From assembly GCA_031285415.1 (NCBI GenBank), contig JAITWF010000142.1:1-7187 (forward strand): a stretch of 7,187 nucleotides of DNA. The letters are read 5' to 3'. The notes beneath the pieces are model-generated. The model was not told where the DNA came from, made no database searches, and worked only from the letters and a program-made list of their open reading frames with translations. Of this stretch, positions 4,893-7,187 are shown one piece after another. This stretch comes from Deferribacteraceae bacterium (lineage in GTDB: Bacteria; Chrysiogenota; Deferribacteres; Deferribacterales; JAISNW01). A program made the translations under genes and the position numbers. Positions within the stretch are counted from its first letter, which is position 1. Each line of letters opens with the position of its first letter.

Positions 4893-6416
4893 ATGGATAG
4901 ACAGCGATTGATACTACTCATTCTGGACGGCTGGGGCTATATAAACACCACCGAACACAACGCCACAGTGCTTTCAAACCCTGAAAATTTTAATAGATTA
5001 ATCAAAAACGATCCGTGGGTAACGCTAGATGCCAGTGAGGAGCATGTTGGGCTGCCAGCTGGTCAGATGGGGAACTCTGAGGTAGGGCATACCAATATCG
5101 GCGCAGGTCGTGTGGTATATCAAGATCTCCTTAAGATCACTCGTGCTTTCCAATCTGGCGTTGCCGATAGCAACGATACATTTATCGACTTTATAAAATC
5201 AGTCAAAAACGGCTCTGGCCGCCTTCATCTTGCAGGACTTATGAGCGATGGCGGCGTGCATAGCCATATAAACCACTTCAAATTTGTAATCAACGCCGCA
5301 CGTGCGCAGGGGATAAAGGAGATCTACATCCACCCCTTCACCGATGGCAGAGATACCCCACCAACCTCGGGGCTAGACTACCTAGCAGAGCTTAGTATCT
5401 GGACAGAGAAGTATCAGGTGGCGAAGATTGCCGATGTTTGCGGCAGATTCTACGCTATGGATAGGGATAAACGTTGGGATAGGGTTGAAAGAGCTTATAA
5501 TATGCTACGAAATGGCGCAGGGGCGAAGGCGCACGACGTTCTATCTGCCGTTCAGAATATGTATGCAAGGACGTTGACAGATGAGTTTATCGAACCCACT
5601 ATTATAGAGGGGGTCGATGGCACTATAAAGGATGGCGACGGACTCTTCCTGATGAACTTCCGTGCTGATCGAATGAGAGAGCTTCTACAGGTATTTTACG
5701 CCGATAGCTTCGACGGATTTGACAGAGGGGCAAAACCTAATCTGCACCTGCTCACGATGACAGATTACGACTCCTCTATGCCAGCGCCAGCGATGTTCCC
5801 AGGGGAATCTCTTGAACATCTCCTCGGCGAAGAGATTAGTAACGCTGGATTGAGTCAGCTTCGGATAGCTGAGACTGAGAAGTACGCCCACGTGACCTAC
5901 TTCTTTAATGGCGGCAGAGAGGAGCCTTTTGCTGGCGAGGAGCGGATCCTAGTGCCATCCCCTAGAGAGGTTGCTACCTACGACTTGAAGCCGCAGATGA
6001 GCGTAGACGAGGTTGCCGATAAGTTTATCGAGCGATTCTCTAAAGGTGATATAGATCTAGCGGTGATGAACTTTGCAAACCCAGATATGGTAGGGCATAC
6101 AGGGATAGAGGAGGCGGCGATCGCAGCGTGCAAATATGTGGATAGCGCATTAGGCAGAGTGATAGAGCTTGCCGACAGGATGAACGCCGTGCTATTTGTG
6201 ACTGCCGATCACGGAAACAGCGAGCAGATGTGGGATGAAAAGAATAATCAGCCGCAAACTGCACACACTACCAACCCTGTGCGCCTTATAATACACAACT
6301 ATAAATGCACTATTAATAGAAACAGAGGCAAACTTGCCGATATTGCGCCTACTGCCCTGAAAATTTTACAGCTACCGCAGCCTATCAGTATGGATGGGGT
6401 ATCGCTGATTGATTGA
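4893..6416 (+). CDS. gpmI: 2,3-bisphosphoglycerate-independent phosphoglycerate mutase
   Basis: This 507-residue cytoplasmic enzyme interconverts 3- and 2-phosphoglycerate in glycolysis and gluconeogenesis, using two manganese ions and a phosphoserine intermediate. It belongs to the alkaline-phosphatase superfamily. Visible residues are D12 (L-D-G-W-G), the nucleophile S62 (G-N-S-E-V-G-H-T-N-I-G), H123 (S-D-G-G-V-H-S-H), D-G-R-D-T-P-P (151-157), R-D-K-R-W-D-R (191-197), N-F-R-A-D-R (255-260), D398 and H402 (P-D-M-V-G-H-T-G), D439-H440 (T-A-D-H-G-N-S-E) and H458 (T-A-H-T-T-N-P-V). All catalytic and metal-binding positions of the family are present, and the length is normal. The start has an excellent SD (GGAGGGG, 4883-4889) and a strong promoter with dyads upstream. 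Its stop overlaps comF, so comF is expected in the same transcript. The enzyme is intact. Confidence 0.98.
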   Translation: MDRQRLILLILDGWGYINTTEHNATVLSNPENFNRLIKNDPWVTLDASEEHVGLPAGQMGNSEVGHTNIGAGRVVYQDLLKITRAFQSGVADSNDTFIDFIKSVKNGSGRLHLAGLMSDGGVHSHINHFKFVINAARAQGIKEIYIHPFTDGRDTPPTSGLDYLAELSIWTEKYQVAKIADVCGRFYAMDRDKRWDRVERAYNMLRNGAGAKAHDVLSAVQNMYARTLTDEFIEPTIIEGVDGTIKDGDGLFLMNFRADRMRELLQVFYADSFDGFDRGAKPNLHLLTMTDYDSSMPAPAMFPGESLEHLLGEEISNAGLSQLRIAETEKYAHVTYFFNGGREEPFAGEERILVPSPREVATYDLKPQMSVDEVADKFIERFSKGDIDLAVMNFANPDMVGHTGIEEAAIAACKYVDSALGRVIELADRMNAVLFVTADHGNSEQMWDEKNNQPQTAHTTNPVRLIIHNYKCTINRNRGKLADIAPTALKILQLPQPISMDGVSLID

Positions 6417-7083
6417 AAAGATCTTACGCCCATATTGCCTCTACTGTGGCGGCGATTCGGCGTATAATGAGATGATCTGCCCCGACTGCGTGCAGGGGCT
6501 ACCTCGATTTGAGCACTTTTGCAAAGGGTGTGGACACCCCACAAGCGTTGATACAGCGCACTGCAAACATTGCGACGATAAGCTGAAGGGGATCGACTTC
6601 TACTATACTGACTATATTTACATAGATGCCGTCAAGGCGATGATACACGAGATAAAGTTTAACTGGCGATGGAGAGGGGCTTCACAGCTTTCGCAGCTGT
6701 TAGTTGCCTCTGGGGTGGACTTTGCTAGCTACGACAGGGTGGTGCCAATCCCATACCATATCTTGCGTCGTTTTGTGCGATATCGTCAGCCAGTAGAGCT
6801 ACTGATGAAGGGGATACTATCGATTACGCCCGATATCGCACACGATAGGGCGTTATATCGGATAAAAAATACAGTATATCAGGCTCGCCTGTCTCGCAGG
6901 CAGCGAATTAAGAATGTAAAAAATATCTTTGCGTTGAAGGGTGGCGTGTCTGGGGAGCGGATCTTGTTGGTCGATGATATCCTCACCACTGGCGCAACGG
7001 TATCAGAGGCAGCAAAAGTTTTAAAGAGAGCAGGGGCGGCGAAGGTGGATCTATATACCTTTGCCGCAGGGATGGTGCGGTGA
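6409..7083 (+). CDS. comF: ComF-family protein (zinc-ribbon plus phosphoribosyltransferase-like domain)
   Basis: The product has 224 residues. The N-terminus has two cysteine groups, C10-x2-C13/C24-x2-C27 and C38-x2-C41/C52-x2-C55, which would bind zinc. The C-terminal type I phosphoribosyltransferase fold includes V-V-P-I-P (111-115), R-x3-T-x2-Q-x2-L-S-R-x2-R (151-166) followed by N-V-K (169-171), and the PRPP-binding loop V-D-D-I-L-T-T-G-A-T (188-197). ComF acts in DNA uptake in naturally competent bacteria; in others (also called GntX) its role is less clear. The start is a TTG at 6409 that overlaps the gpmI stop by 8 bases; GGGG at 6396-6399 can serve as the SD. No ATG exists near enough to keep the first cysteines, so the non-ATG start is needed. 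Overlap with both neighbours indicates translational coupling. No other competence gene is visible. Confidence 0.93.
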   Translation: MIEKILRPYCLYCGGDSAYNEMICPDCVQGLPRFEHFCKGCGHPTSVDTAHCKHCDDKLKGIDFYYTDYIYIDAVKAMIHEIKFNWRWRGASQLSQLLVASGVDFASYDRVVPIPYHILRRFVRYRQPVELLMKGILSITPDIAHDRALYRIKNTVYQARLSRRQRIKNVKNIFALKGGVSGERILLVDDILTTGATVSEAAKVLKRAGAAKVDLYTFAAGMVR

Positions 7084-7187
7084 GTATTTTATCAGACAAC
7101 TCTTTTTTGCGTATACTATCGGAGACGGTGAGGAAGCTCCCCTTCTCTGTCATGGTGTACGAGCATAACGGCGATCTTATGTATAGC
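7080..7187 (+). CDS. start of a probable PAS-domain sensor protein (3' end outside window)
   Basis: A GTG start at 7080 overlaps the comF TGA (GTGA, 7080-7083), and the frame stays open to the window edge for 36 residues. The segment E-T-V-R-K-L-P-F-S-V-M-V-Y-E-H-N-G-D-L-M-Y-S looks like the first strands of a PAS domain (helix, then L-P-x-x-V-x-V-x-D-x-x-G-x-I-x-Y). Such domains often open sensor histidine kinases or diguanylate cyclases. GGGATGG (7069-7075) may be its SD. The output domain is not in view, so the type of signalling protein is unknown. It is likely co-transcribed with gpmI and comF. Confidence 0.55.
   Translation, partial: MSILSDNSFLRILSETVRKLPFSVMVYEHNGDLMYS

Overview
The window is a 7.2 kb piece of a Gram-negative bacterial chromosome. 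The presence of lpxB implies an outer membrane with lipid A. Every gene I accept reads on the + strand. Codon use is moderately AT-rich, with frequent ATA and AGA/AGG codons and several non-ATG starts. I cannot name the genus or phylum from this sequence alone.

Left part (1-720): the tail of a YdeI/OmpD-associated-type protein, a 52-residue protein of unknown function, and a small DUF1232 membrane protein. They are packed so tightly (13-nt gap, then an ATGA overlap) that they look like one operon. A 398-base gap (721-1118) follows. It holds no convincing gene, but it carries three exact copies of TTTTCCACA plus a weaker fourth, all in the same orientation, beside AT-rich DNA. This resembles a DnaA-box cluster (possible replication origin) or a repeated operator.

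Middle part (1119-3331): the most interesting segment. The first gene is a clear prokaryotic viperin (pVip), a radical-SAM enzyme expected to make antiviral 3'-deoxy-3',4'-didehydro nucleotides. Two bases after its stop begins a 468-residue protein that I do not recognise as a named family. Its C-terminal third carries a PD-(D/E)XK nuclease signature (D340, E355-x-K357, Q386). The viperin SD is strong, and the nuclease SD lies inside the last viperin codons, so the two are probably made together. This pair is a candidate two-gene antiphage system in which a viperin is coupled to a nuclease.

Right part (3332-7187): housekeeping genes. These are rpmB (zinc-type ribosomal protein L28), lpxB (lipid-A-disaccharide synthase), gpmI (cofactor-independent phosphoglycerate mutase) behind a very good promoter, comF (phosphoribosyltransferase-like, with two zinc-ribbon cysteine groups), and the start of a probable PAS-domain sensor protein cut by the window edge. 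gpmI, comF and the sensor gene overlap end to end and look like one transcription unit. The viperin-nuclease pair therefore sits as a small defence cassette between ordinary chromosomal genes, with no integrase, transposase or tRNA visible in the window.
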